A stretch of DNA of 14,608 nucleotides from Collinsella sp. (GCA_019413955.1 DXMX01000029.1:5818-20425); one strand, 5' to 3'; positions 6,882 to 14,558 are shown, counted from the first letter of the stretch. Notes: generated from the sequence alone by a model not told the origin. Numbers and translations are program-made.

Positions 6882-7223
6882 ATGAGTTTACTGACATTTG
6901 CCAAGACGGCCTTGGGTTCTATGGTCAAGCAGCCGGTCACGGTGTGCTATCCGCAGGAGAAGCTCGCGGCACCCGAGCGCCTGCGCGGGCATATCGTCAA
7001 CGACATGGACGTGTGCATCTGCTGCGGCATGTGCGCGCGTCGCTGCCCGGCGGGCGCGCTCGCGGTCGATCGCAAGGGCGGAACGTGGTCGATCGACCCG
7101 TACGCTTGCGTGGTGTGCGGCGAGTGCATCGAGAGCTGCCCCAAGCGCTGCCTGACTATGGACACCGCCCGCACTCCAGTCGCAGCGGACAAGACTCCCA
7201 CGGTAGAAACCAAGCCGGAGTAG
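6882..7223 (+). CDS. echF: Ech hydrogenase 2x[4Fe-4S] ferredoxin-like subunit
   Basis: A 113-residue polyferredoxin-type subunit that relays electrons between soluble ferredoxin and the small subunit. Two classical cluster motifs are seen: C45-x2-C48-x2-C51-x3-C55-P and C76-x2-C79-x2-C82-x3-C86-P. Extra cysteines occur at 22, 47 and 90. The N-terminal part (FAKTALGSMVKQPVTVCYP) matches the hydrophobic entry segment and TVxYP element of the EchF/HycF/NuoI family. The C-terminal tail after residue 92 is short, polar and Thr/Pro/Lys-rich. Only 7 bases separate it from the previous stop; the ribosome binding site is weak (AAAGG at 6867-6871), so translation is probably coupled. Last gene of the operon; a strong hairpin follows. 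Confidence 0.93.
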   Translation: MSLLTFAKTALGSMVKQPVTVCYPQEKLAAPERLRGHIVNDMDVCICCGMCARRCPAGALAVDRKGGTWSIDPYACVVCGECIESCPKRCLTMDTARTPVAADKTPTVETKPE

Positions 7224-7233
7224 CGCTGGAATA

Positions 7234-7267
7234 GGGGCCGGCGGGGCAAAAATGCCCCGCCGGCCCC
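7234..7267 (+). terminator. Very strong GC hairpin ending the hydrogenase operon
   Basis: GGGGCCGGCGGGGCA (7234-7248) pairs perfectly over 15 bases with 7253-7267 around an AAAA loop. AGCGC at the stop codon (7222-7226) and GCGCT (7268-7272) can extend the stem after an internal loop. No T-run follows, so it may protect mRNA ends or act with another factor; it may also work as a terminator on its own. Confidence 0.65.
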
Positions 7268-7298
7268 GCGCTTAAACGCGCGGGCGAGCCGCCGCGAA

Positions 7299-7452
7299 CA
7301 AAACTATGCCGGATTACGGAGCTGGATAGCGAACCTCCGACCATACAGAAAATCGCAAAAACAAAACCGCAGGTAGATGGCCTGCCGTTTTTCAAAAAAT
7401 GGAGGTATGAATGAGGACCCCGACTTTAGCCCCGTAATCCGGCATAGTTTTG
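7299..7452. repeat. Fold-back repeat, copy A (outer-arm variant 1)
   Basis: A 154-bp element that can fold on itself almost end to end. The outer arms are a perfect 21-bp inverted repeat at 7299-7319 and 7432-7452, containing AAAACTATGCCGGATTACGG. After a single mismatch, 7321-7326 pairs with 7425-7430. The inner part ACCTCCGACCATAC (7333-7346) resembles that of copy C and partly pairs with GGAGGTATG (7401-7409). The core hairpin AAAACCGCAGG (7363-7373) pairs with CCTGCCGTTTT (7381-7391) with one mismatch. An A-run before and T-run after the core would let it terminate transcription in both directions. The outer arms are unrelated in sequence to those of copies B and C. Confidence 0.85.
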
Positions 7453-7471
7453 AAATGGCACCATGTCGATA

Positions 7472-7531
7472 ACAGCCCTTGATCCCCCATGAACGGAGGA
7501 AAACGGATCATTTTGGCCTTGCGAGGGCTGT
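7472..7531. repeat. Downstream block of repeat copy A
   Basis: ACAGCCCT (7472-7479) and AGGGCTGT (7524-7531) are a perfect 8-bp inverted repeat enclosing ACGGAGGAAAACGGATCATT (7493-7512). The same inner block recurs after copy C (14585-14608) and, in diverged form, after copy B (about 7730-7754), so it belongs to the repeat unit. No gene is seen in it. Confidence 0.65.
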
Positions 7532-7545
7532 CGCGTAACCCGTCC

Positions 7546-7705
7546 GGCACGAAATGGGCTCATCTACTACTTTTTGGCGGCAACCCCTGACCACAACAAA
7601 TAGTGCGAAAAGAAAACCGCAGGTAGAACGCCTGCGGTTTTTCATGAAATGCGGGTATGGTCAGTGGTGTCGGGTTAAACGTAGTAGATGGGCCGGTTTC
7701 GTGGC
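7546..7705. repeat. Fold-back repeat, copy B (outer-arm variant 2)
   Basis: A 160-bp element in the same orientation as copy A. Outer arms: 7546-7570 (GGCACGAAAT..CATCTACTAC) pairs imperfectly with 7681-7705 (GTAGTAGATGGGCC..CGTGGC). Internal segments such as CTGACCA (7587-7593) and TGGTCAG (7658-7664) also pair. The core hairpin is perfect: AAAACCGCAGG (7613-7623), 7-base loop TAGAACG, CCTGCGGTTTT (7631-7641), then another T. The core is an excellent terminator on the plus strand and, by its A-run, also on the minus strand. Confidence 0.85.
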
Positions 7706-7724
7706 GAGCACCATCGACTGCTTC

Positions 7725-7770
7725 CTCGGGGATGGAGGAAAACGCGCCCTTTTGCCCCGTCCATCCTGAG
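7725..7770. repeat. Downstream block of repeat copy B
   Basis: GGATGGAGGAAAACGCGCCC (7730-7749) is the diverged equivalent of the blocks after copies A and C. GGATGG (7730-7735) and CCATCC (7761-7766) form an inverted repeat, and flanking CTC/GAG can extend it. No gene is seen. Confidence 0.5.
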
Positions 7771-7798
7771 TCGCACCCGTTTTCCTGCGAAAACGCCG

Positions 7799-7878
7799 TG
7801 TCTCAATTTTGGTGAGACATTTGTCTCACGCTCAAAATCGAATCTGGAACGTGTGTCACCTGCCCAAATTGTGTCTCA
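7799..7878. promoter_or_regulatory. Cluster of TGTCTCA sites upstream of the adhesin gene
   Basis: The 7-mer TGTCTCA or its reverse complement occurs at 7799-7805 (+), 7813-7819 (-), 7822-7828 (+) and 7872-7878 (+), with a one-mismatch copy TGTGTCA at 7852-7858. The middle pair forms the perfect 18-bp palindrome GTGAGACATTTGTCTCAC (7812-7829). Four perfect copies in 80 bases, 50-130 bases before the adhesin start, is what a cooperative operator looks like. I could not place a convincing -35/-10 pair nearby; TAACTT (7884-7889) is a weak -10 guess. The binding protein is unknown. Confidence 0.55.
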
Positions 7879-7929
7879 TTTCGTAACTTTAGGCTGATGC
7901 AAGGTCAAGCCCGCGAGAAGGGAGACGCG

Positions 7930-10900
7930 ATGAGCAAGCACACGAGGGGTCTCTTGGCGGTGATACTGGCCGTAGTGCTGGTGTTGCCAGCTGCAGCATT
8001 TGCCATGCTGCCCGAGGCCAACGCCAGGTCCAGCACCGGAATGGATGGACCGACCATGACCGGAAAAACGGTCGTCGACCCCGATACGAGCGGTCGCTGG
8101 GAAATCTGGGCAGCCGGCCATAGTGGCAATAAAGTAACGACCCAACACGTCGGCCGAATCTGGACCGACAAGACGGTCAAGGCAACCGAGGAAAACGAAA
8201 AGTCGGATTTCCTGACTACACTTTCGGCCATGTCCTCGACGTCTAATTCAACCGTGACGGTTACCACGCCGCTCGACATCGTGATGGTGCTGGATGCTTC
8301 TGGCTCGATGGATGATCCTATGGGTGGCGGAGATCGCACCAAGCGTATCGATGCGCTCAAGAGCGCTGCCAACAGCTTTATCGATACCATCGCCAAGCAA
8401 AACGAGGGCATCGAGGGCGTCAATAGGCAGCATAGGGTTGCCATTGTTAAGTTTGCGGGCAAGAAGTCCAACGATATCGGCAACAATATGTATCGCGACG
8501 GAGGGTACTCCTACAATTTCACCCAGGTTATGAAAGAATTGACCTACTGTTCCGGCAGCAATGCGGATGATCTCAAGAAGAATACAATTAATCAAATTCA
8601 GCCTGCCGGCGCTACGCGCGCCGACTATGGCCTAGAGCTGGCCGAGGGAATCACTATCACTTCTGGCCGCAAAGACGCCAAGAAGATTATTGTGTTCTTT
8701 ACCGACGGTACGCCAACAAAGCAAAATAAATTCGATGCGGGTGTCGCCAACGCTGCCGTGACAGCTGCTAAGAACATGAAGGACGGCAAGGCCACCGTTT
8801 ATACCATCGGTATCTTTGGCGGAGCGAATCCCGGTGCGGGCATTCAAGATTTAGGAACAGACGAAGCGAATAAAGCGAACAAGTTCATGCAGGCCGTGTC
8901 GAGCAACTATCCCAATGCCACGGCATGGGATACCCACGGCACACGCGCGGAAAACTCCGACTACTACAAGTCGGCGACCAATGCAGAAGAGCTCAAGAAG
9001 GTCTTCGACGACATCTCGCAGGCCATTACGTCGGAGCCGCCTTATCCGACCGAAATCCACAAGGGCTACGACGAGACCAAGTCCGGCTACATCACGTTTA
9101 CCGATGAGCTGGGCGACTTTATGCAGGTCGACAGCTTCACCGAGGTCGTCATCAACGGCACGCCGTTTACCAATCCGAGCAAGACGGTCAACAAAGAAAC
9201 CAAGACCGATACGTACGAGTTCGATGGCAAGGCAAAAGACCTGCTCATTACCGTGCAGCGTGCCGGCGACGACAATCCCCAGAAGGGCGATATCGTAACG
9301 GTCAACATTCCCGCGTCGTTGATTCCGCTGAGTCACTTTAAGACCGTAGACGGCAAGCTTTCGGTCGATACCGTTAAGCCCATCCAGGTGAAGTATGCCT
9401 CGAGCGTGAAGAAGGTCGCACTCGACAACCTGTTTACGCCCGAGAAGGTAGCGGGGCTCAAGGATTACATCGAGCATAATACGACCGTCGTTGACGGCAC
9501 CAAGACCGTGAACTTCTTTGCGAACAAGTGGAGCGACGGTGCGATGGGCGATACGGTTGCGACCTTTGAACCCGCCGACACCAACCGCTACTACTACTTC
9601 CAGAAGCAGACTCCTATTTACACGGATAAGGAATGCACGCAGCCCGCAAAGAATTCGCTGGCAGATACCGGCACCTATTACTACAAGGATAAGTTTGAAG
9701 AGCAGGGCGAGAACGATGAGGCCAAGCCCGCCACCGCCGTCATCGAGTTTATCGGCGGCGACGCCGCGAAGCTCGACGGCGCGATTGTTCCCGATGAGAA
9801 CGGTAACTTGGTGTTTACTGTGGGAACCGCACGCCTGGCCTTTATCGATGAGCTTCACACCACCAAGGAGAGCGTGGGCGGCAACAAAACCGATACCGCG
9901 ACCGACGTACTCAATCCCAAGTGGAACAACATATCCGCCAAGGCGACCGCGACGCATGTCAACTCCTACCTGGGCAACAACGGCAAGATCAGCTATAAGT
10001 ACGACATGACGCCGGTAACGGTGGATACCAAGGATACCAAGGCCGGCTTTGGCCTGACCAAGGTGCTCGAGGGCCGCGACTGGACGAAGGAGGACACGTT
10101 TGAGTTTGGGCTGACGTCCGAGAACGGTGCCCCGATACCCGAGTCCGCGACAGCGCCCGTGACCGCGTCTGTGACCAAGGACGATCTGGACGACAAGGGT
10201 AAGGCTGTCATCGACTTCGGCACGATCAAATACACCGAGCCCGGCACGTACGCCTACAGGGTCAGCGAAAAGAACGCCGGGACTACGGTTGACGGCATTG
10301 CCTACAGCAAGAACGTCGCGGAGGTCACCGTGACGGTAACGCCCAACAAGAGGGGCGAGCTCAGCGCCGCTGTGAAGGTGACATGGAGCGAAGCCGACGA
10401 GACCGAGTTCAAGAACGTCTACACTGCGGAGCCTGTTGAGTCCAGCGTTACCGACAAGATTGACGTGACCAAGTCTCTGACCGGGCGCGACCTTACGGTC
10501 GGTGAGTTCAGCTTTGAGCTGCGCGAGATTAAGGATGAGGACTCTGAGCTTATCGAGACCGTTAAGAACGCTGCCGACGGCAAGGTGACGTTCAGTGCCA
10601 TCAAGTACACCGAGATCGGCCAGCACACCTACAAGCTGCATGAGGTTAAGGGCAACGCCGGCGGTATTGACTACGATGACGCGGTCTACACCATCGTGAC
10701 GACCATCGCCGATAACGGCAAGGGCCAGCTGGTTGCCACGCACGAGCTGAAGGACGCCAAGGACGTCAAGAGCATCGAGTTCAAGAACGCCTACACCACG
10801 AATGCTACCGAGGCATCGCTTGCGGGTATCAAGAATCTGCAGGTTGACGGCGCTCTTACCCCGGCTGATATCACCGGCAAGTTCACCTTTACCGTGACCG

Positions 10901-13900
10901 GTGAAGAGGGCGCGCCTATGCCTGCGAGCACGAGCGTGCACAACGACGTCGACGGCAAGGTCGACTTTGGCAAGATTACCTTTACGCTCGACGACCTTAA
11001 CAAGGCTCTTGGCGAGAAGCCCGAGAAGCGCGAGCACACCTTTACCTACACCGTGACCGAGTCCGGCGAGGTCGCTGGCGTGACCAACGACGCCAAGCCT
11101 TCGCGTACGGTTTCCTTCACCGTGACCGATGACGGCAAGGGCAATCTGAGGGTGTCCCGCAAGCCGGATGGCAGCGCAGCCTTTACGTTCACCAATACCT
11201 ATAGCGTGACGCCTGTCGAGACGCGCGTCACCGACCAGATCGCCGCGACCAAGGTCCTGACCGGGCGCGATCTCAAGGAAGGTGAGTTCTCCTTCAAACT
11301 CGTCGAGGGCGAGGGCGAGGCCGCCAAGGTCGTCGCTACCGGCGCCAACGGCGCCGACGGCACGATTACGATGAGCCCCGTGAAGTACGACAAGGCCGGA
11401 ACGCACACCTACACGCTGCGCGAGGTCAACGGCGGAACCACCAGTAAGGGCGTCACCTACAGTGATGCCAAGTTCACCATCGTGACGACCATCACCGATA
11501 ATGGCGACGGCACTCTCAAGGCCGAGCATGTCCTGAATGGCACCGAGCCCGCCGAGTTCAAGAACACCTACAGCGTGACCCCGCTCGATGCAGAGCTCGA
11601 CTTTGGTCTGAGCAAGGCTATCGACGGTCGCGACTGGACCGATGCGGACGAGTTTAGCTTTACCATCAGCGCTCCCGAGGGTACTCCGCTGCCCGATCCC
11701 GCAACCGTAACCGTGAGCAATGAGGACGCGAAGGACGGCATCGCCGCCATCAAGTTCGGCAAGATCCGCTACATGGCTGCCGGAACCTACAAGTACGAGA
11801 TTCGCGAGAACGCAGGCAACGCGGCAGGCATGACGTATGACGGACATGCCGCGACCGCCGAAGTGACCGTGACTGAGAACGGCGAGGGCAAGCTGACCGC
11901 CAACGTCACCAAGAAGGAAAACGGACGCTTTACTAACACGTACCGCACTGAGCTCGATTACGCCGCGGCCGGCGGCCTCAAGCTCAGCAAGACCCTCTCC
12001 GGACGTCCCATGACCGAGGGCCAGTTCACCTTTACCGTGACGCCCGCCGACGCAGCTTCTGCCAAGGCGCTCGGCCTGCACGAGGGCGCCAACGTGTACA
12101 AGTCCCCTGCAGCGACAGAGGGAACCGTCGGCCTGATCGACATTCTGGCCGGCCATGAGGTCAAGTTTACGCAGGCTGACGCCGGTAAGACCTTCAAATA
12201 CACCGTGGCGGAGAAGAACGATGGCAAGCCCGGTTATACCTACGACGAGGCCGTGCGCACCGTGACGATCGCTATCGCCGACGATGGCGCTGGTACGCTC
12301 ACCGCTACGACGATCGTTTCTGGCGGACCCAAAGGCACGCCTGTGACGGTCCACAAGAGCGGCGAGAATAAGGTCGAGAGCGCCGTGGTCCCGTTCGCCA
12401 ACAGCTACCGTGCATCGACCGATAACCCGGGCACCGCTGCTCAGGTTGTCGCAACCAAGACCCTGACCGGTCGTCCGATGGCCGACGGCGAGTTCTACTT
12501 CGGCATCGCCTATGCGGGCGAGAAGGAAGCCATCGAGGGTACGTGCGTTACCAACGTTAACGGCCAAGTGAGTTTTGGTGCCCTGCATTACACGACCGAG
12601 ATGCTCGCCGACCTGGTAAACGCCAACCGCGCCATCCGTACCGACACGGATGCCAAGCTTGCATGGACCATCAACTACACGGCCTTCGAGTACACGTCTC
12701 CGCTCGCAGCAAAGGGCATTACCGCCGCAAAGCCGAGCTTTAGCTTTAAGGTCATCGTCGTCGATAACGGTGACGGGACTCTGACGGCGACGCCCGCCTA
12801 CGACGGAATTCAGCCCTTGTTCGAGAACGTCTACGGCGCCGACGCCGCGGATGCCGCACTCGCCGGCACCAAGAAGCTCCAGGCTGCCGAGGGTCTGACC
12901 CCGGCCGATATCACGGGAAAGTTCACCTTCACCGTGACTGCCGACGAGGCCGGCGCTCCGATGCCCGAGCACACAACCGTGACCAACGACGCGGCCGGCA
13001 ACGTGGACTTTGGCAAGATCCACTTTACGCTCGACGACCTCAACCGCGCCCTGGGCGTGACGGACGATGCTTCTGGCGATGCATCGAGCGACGCTGAAGC
13101 CAACGCCGACGAGGCCGAGGTTGACGCTGACGCCAGCGGTGACGAGACCAAGGACGAGTCCAAGCCCGAGGCCCCCGCTGCTCCGCGCTCGCACACCTTT
13201 ACCTATACGGTGACCGAGTCCGGTAGCGCCCCTGGCGTGACCAACGACACCAACGCCACGCGCAAGGTTTCCTACACCGTGACCGATGACGGCGCCGGAC
13301 ACCTGATCGTCAAGCGCGACGGCGGCGACGGTGCGGACTTTACGTTCACCAACACGTACGGCGTGGCACCCACCGATTCTTCCGTGACCGATCAGGTCAA
13401 GACGGTCAAGCGTCTGACCGGACGCGACCTTGCGGCTGGAGAGTTCACGTTTGAGCTGCTCGAGGACGGCGTGGTTGTCGCTAGCGGCACCAACGACGCC
13501 AACGGTACCGTTACGCTGAGCCCGATTCACTACGAGGCGCCCGGTACGCACACGTACACGCTGCGCGAGGCTTGCCCCAACGCGCTCGGTCTGTACAAGG
13601 GCGTCACCTATGACGGCACGACCTACACCGTCGTGACCACCGTCTCCGACAATGGCGACGGCACGCTGACCGCGACGCACAAGCTCGAGGGAACCACCGA
13701 GTCGGCTGGCTTTACCAACAAGTATCACGCCATGCCCACGCAGGTTTCCATCGGTGCCATCAAGGTGCTCGAGGGACGCGAGCTCAAGAAGGGCGAGTTT
13801 AGCTTTAAGCTCGTTGGCGAGGACATCGAGTCCACCGTCACCAACGATGCCGACGGCAAGATCAACTTCGACAAGTTCGAGTACGACGAGCCTGGTACGT

Positions 13901-14259
13901 ACGTCTACACCATCAGCGAGGTCAAGGGCGACGAGGCCGGTATGACCTACGACAAGTCCGTCTTTACCGCGACCGTCAACGTGGTCGACGACGGCGAGGG
14001 CGACCTCAAGGCGAACGTCACCTTTACCAAGGGCGACAAGAGCGTCGAGGGTATCGTGTTCAACAACACGTACAAGAAGCCCGAGACACCCGTGCCGACG
14101 CCCGACCCCGGCACGCCCAAGACCGTGACGAACATCGTCAAGACGGTCAAGGGTTTCCTGCCCACCACGGGTGACCAGCAGGCCGCCGCACTGCTCATGG
14201 CATTTGTCATTGCCATGGCCGGCGTCGGAGCCCTGGTCTGGGGTATCCGTAAGCGCTAG
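7930..14259 (+). CDS. Giant LPXTG surface adhesin: vWA domain plus ten isopeptide pilin-type repeats
   Basis: A 2109-residue cell-wall-anchored protein, probably a stalk-like adhesin. The start at 7930 is chosen over an in-frame ATG at 7897 because AAGGGAG (7918-7924) lies 5 bases upstream and the product then begins with a clean signal peptide (MSKHTRG, a hydrophobic stretch, then AAAFA at 21-25). Residues about 115-375 are a von Willebrand A domain with MIDAS residues D122-A-S124-G-S126, T229 and D259. Residues about 380-705 are an unassigned beta-rich region. Residues 706-2048 hold ten Spy0128/FctA-like domains, each with a Lys, Glu and Asn placed for a self-formed isopeptide bond. A Pro-rich linker, LPTTG (2077-2081), a hydrophobic span and RKR end the protein, as for sortase anchoring. 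No sortase or other pilin gene is adjacent; it looks monocistronic. The ligand is unknown. Confidence 0.93.
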   Translation: MSKHTRGLLAVILAVVLVLPAAAFAMLPEANARSSTGMDGPTMTGKTVVDPDTSGRWEIWAAGHSGNKVTTQHVGRIWTDKTVKATEENEKSDFLTTLSAMSSTSNSTVTVTTPLDIVMVLDASGSMDDPMGGGDRTKRIDALKSAANSFIDTIAKQNEGIEGVNRQHRVAIVKFAGKKSNDIGNNMYRDGGYSYNFTQVMKELTYCSGSNADDLKKNTINQIQPAGATRADYGLELAEGITITSGRKDAKKIIVFFTDGTPTKQNKFDAGVANAAVTAAKNMKDGKATVYTIGIFGGANPGAGIQDLGTDEANKANKFMQAVSSNYPNATAWDTHGTRAENSDYYKSATNAEELKKVFDDISQAITSEPPYPTEIHKGYDETKSGYITFTDELGDFMQVDSFTEVVINGTPFTNPSKTVNKETKTDTYEFDGKAKDLLITVQRAGDDNPQKGDIVTVNIPASLIPLSHFKTVDGKLSVDTVKPIQVKYASSVKKVALDNLFTPEKVAGLKDYIEHNTTVVDGTKTVNFFANKWSDGAMGDTVATFEPADTNRYYYFQKQTPIYTDKECTQPAKNSLADTGTYYYKDKFEEQGENDEAKPATAVIEFIGGDAAKLDGAIVPDENGNLVFTVGTARLAFIDELHTTKESVGGNKTDTATDVLNPKWNNISAKATATHVNSYLGNNGKISYKYDMTPVTVDTKDTKAGFGLTKVLEGRDWTKEDTFEFGLTSENGAPIPESATAPVTASVTKDDLDDKGKAVIDFGTIKYTEPGTYAYRVSEKNAGTTVDGIAYSKNVAEVTVTVTPNKRGELSAAVKVTWSEADETEFKNVYTAEPVESSVTDKIDVTKSLTGRDLTVGEFSFELREIKDEDSELIETVKNAADGKVTFSAIKYTEIGQHTYKLHEVKGNAGGIDYDDAVYTIVTTIADNGKGQLVATHELKDAKDVKSIEFKNAYTTNATEASLAGIKNLQVDGALTPADITGKFTFTVTGEEGAPMPASTSVHNDVDGKVDFGKITFTLDDLNKALGEKPEKREHTFTYTVTESGEVAGVTNDAKPSRTVSFTVTDDGKGNLRVSRKPDGSAAFTFTNTYSVTPVETRVTDQIAATKVLTGRDLKEGEFSFKLVEGEGEAAKVVATGANGADGTITMSPVKYDKAGTHTYTLREVNGGTTSKGVTYSDAKFTIVTTITDNGDGTLKAEHVLNGTEPAEFKNTYSVTPLDAELDFGLSKAIDGRDWTDADEFSFTISAPEGTPLPDPATVTVSNEDAKDGIAAIKFGKIRYMAAGTYKYEIRENAGNAAGMTYDGHAATAEVTVTENGEGKLTANVTKKENGRFTNTYRTELDYAAAGGLKLSKTLSGRPMTEGQFTFTVTPADAASAKALGLHEGANVYKSPAATEGTVGLIDILAGHEVKFTQADAGKTFKYTVAEKNDGKPGYTYDEAVRTVTIAIADDGAGTLTATTIVSGGPKGTPVTVHKSGENKVESAVVPFANSYRASTDNPGTAAQVVATKTLTGRPMADGEFYFGIAYAGEKEAIEGTCVTNVNGQVSFGALHYTTEMLADLVNANRAIRTDTDAKLAWTINYTAFEYTSPLAAKGITAAKPSFSFKVIVVDNGDGTLTATPAYDGIQPLFENVYGADAADAALAGTKKLQAAEGLTPADITGKFTFTVTADEAGAPMPEHTTVTNDAAGNVDFGKIHFTLDDLNRALGVTDDASGDASSDAEANADEAEVDADASGDETKDESKPEAPAAPRSHTFTYTVTESGSAPGVTNDTNATRKVSYTVTDDGAGHLIVKRDGGDGADFTFTNTYGVAPTDSSVTDQVKTVKRLTGRDLAAGEFTFELLEDGVVVASGTNDANGTVTLSPIHYEAPGTHTYTLREACPNALGLYKGVTYDGTTYTVVTTVSDNGDGTLTATHKLEGTTESAGFTNKYHAMPTQVSIGAIKVLEGRELKKGEFSFKLVGEDIESTVTNDADGKINFDKFEYDEPGTYVYTISEVKGDEAGMTYDKSVFTATVNVVDDGEGDLKANVTFTKGDKSVEGIVFNNTYKKPETPVPTPDPGTPKTVTNIVKTVKGFLPTTGDQQAAALLMAFVIAMAGVGALVWGIRKR
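10045..14073 (+). repeat. Ten tandem isopeptide-type domains in the adhesin (R1-R10)
   Basis: Domains of about 110-175 residues run from a KxLxGR-like strand to an FxNxY strand. Predicted Lys/Glu/Asn triads are: R1 K711/E780/N829; R2 K848/E905/N953; R3 K968/E1044/N1089; R4 K1108/E1165/N1212; R5 K1229/E1293/N1336; R6 K1354/E1428/N1491; R7 K1510/E1587/N1633; R8 K1648/E1763/N1808; R9 K1827/E1880/N1930; R10 K1945/E1997/N2046. R7 is the most divergent around its Glu. Subtypes by opening motif are GRDW (R1, R5), LTGRDL or LEGREL (R2, R4, R9, R10), LTPADITGKF (R3, R8) and GRPM (R6, R7). The triads are inferred by analogy with Spy0128 (Lys-Asn bond, catalytic Glu), not shown. Confidence 0.8.
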
Positions 14260-14272
14260 GCACGCTGACAGC

Positions 14273-14296
14273 GCCCGGGGCCAAAAGGCCCCGGGC
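14273..14296 (+). terminator. Perfect GC hairpin after the adhesin gene
   Basis: GCCCGGGGCC (14273-14282) and GGCCCCGGGC (14287-14296) pair perfectly around AAAA, 13 bases after the stop. There is no T-run. The build, GC stem with AAAA loop, is the same as that of the hairpin after echF. Confidence 0.65.
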
Positions 14297-14337
14297 GGCC
14301 GGCGGGGAGCCAGAACATAGCCCTCACCCCACCCCCA

Positions 14338-14378
14338 GCCGCCACGGAGGTATCTCCCTCCTCCGTGGCGGCGCTTTT
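14338..14378 (+). terminator. Rho-independent terminator downstream of the adhesin gene
   Basis: GCCGCCACGGAGG (14338-14350) pairs perfectly over 13 bases with CCTCCGTGGCGGC (14360-14372) around a 9-base loop, followed by GCTTTTGTG. The T-run is short but the stem is very stable. Confidence 0.75.
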
Positions 14379-14399
14379 GTGCGTAGGCGAGAAGGGTTC

Positions 14400-14558
14400 G
14401 CCACGAAACGTGCCCATCTACTACGTTTAGTCCCTTACCCCCAACCATGCCAAAAACGCGAAAACAAAACCGCAGGTAGAACGCCTGCGGTTTTCTGGAA
14501 AACAGGGGTATGGTCGGGGGTATCGAGTCAAACGTAGTAGATGGGCCGATTTCGTGGC
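14400..14558. repeat. Fold-back repeat, copy C (outer-arm variant 2)
   Basis: A 159-bp element in the same orientation as A and B. Outer arms 14400-14428 and 14530-14558 pair at 26 of 29 positions and contain GCCCATCTACTACGTTT. The inner arms TTACCCCCAACCATGCC (14435-14451) and GGGGTATGGTCGGGGGTA (14505-14522) pair with few mismatches. The core AAAACCGCAGG (14466-14476), loop TAGAACG, CCTGCGGTTTT (14484-14494) is identical to copy B. The right arms of B and C are nearly identical. Confidence 0.87.

Noticed and set aside
1540..7223. Operon read as part of respiratory complex I
   Set aside because: The large subunit keeps both CxxC pairs that bind NiFe, only six modules are present, and NADH-binding subunits are absent.
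1540..7223. Operon read as formate hydrogenlyase (hyc/hyf)
   Set aside because: NuoC- and NuoD-like parts are separate genes rather than a fused HycE, no formate dehydrogenase or HycB-like gene is present, and the order matches echABCDEF. A physiological link to formate cannot be excluded from this window alone.
7299..7452. Recently inserted transposable element with target duplication
   Set aside because: I see no matching short direct repeats flanking copies A, B or C, so insertion by a classical DDE transposase is not supported here, although the fold-back form is MITE-like.
7299..7705. CRISPR array
   Set aside because: Only two adjacent units of over 150 bp with internal fold-back structure, no short regularly spaced repeats and no cas genes.
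7554..7897. Small plus-strand frames in the repeat-rich gap
   Set aside because: They lie inside the fold-back repeat B and its downstream block, have no ribosome binding sites and no recognisable product.
7897..7929. Upstream in-frame ATG as start of the adhesin
   Set aside because: It would add 11 mostly polar residues before the signal peptide and lacks a ribosome binding site, while 7930 has AAGGGAG at 5 bases.
8851..14448. A very long minus-strand open frame (about 1865 codons) opposite the adhesin
   Set aside because: It is a shadow of GC-rich, repetitive plus-strand coding. Its translation is rich in His, Gly and Arg with no recognisable domain, and the plus frame has signal peptide, vWA, repeats and LPTTG.
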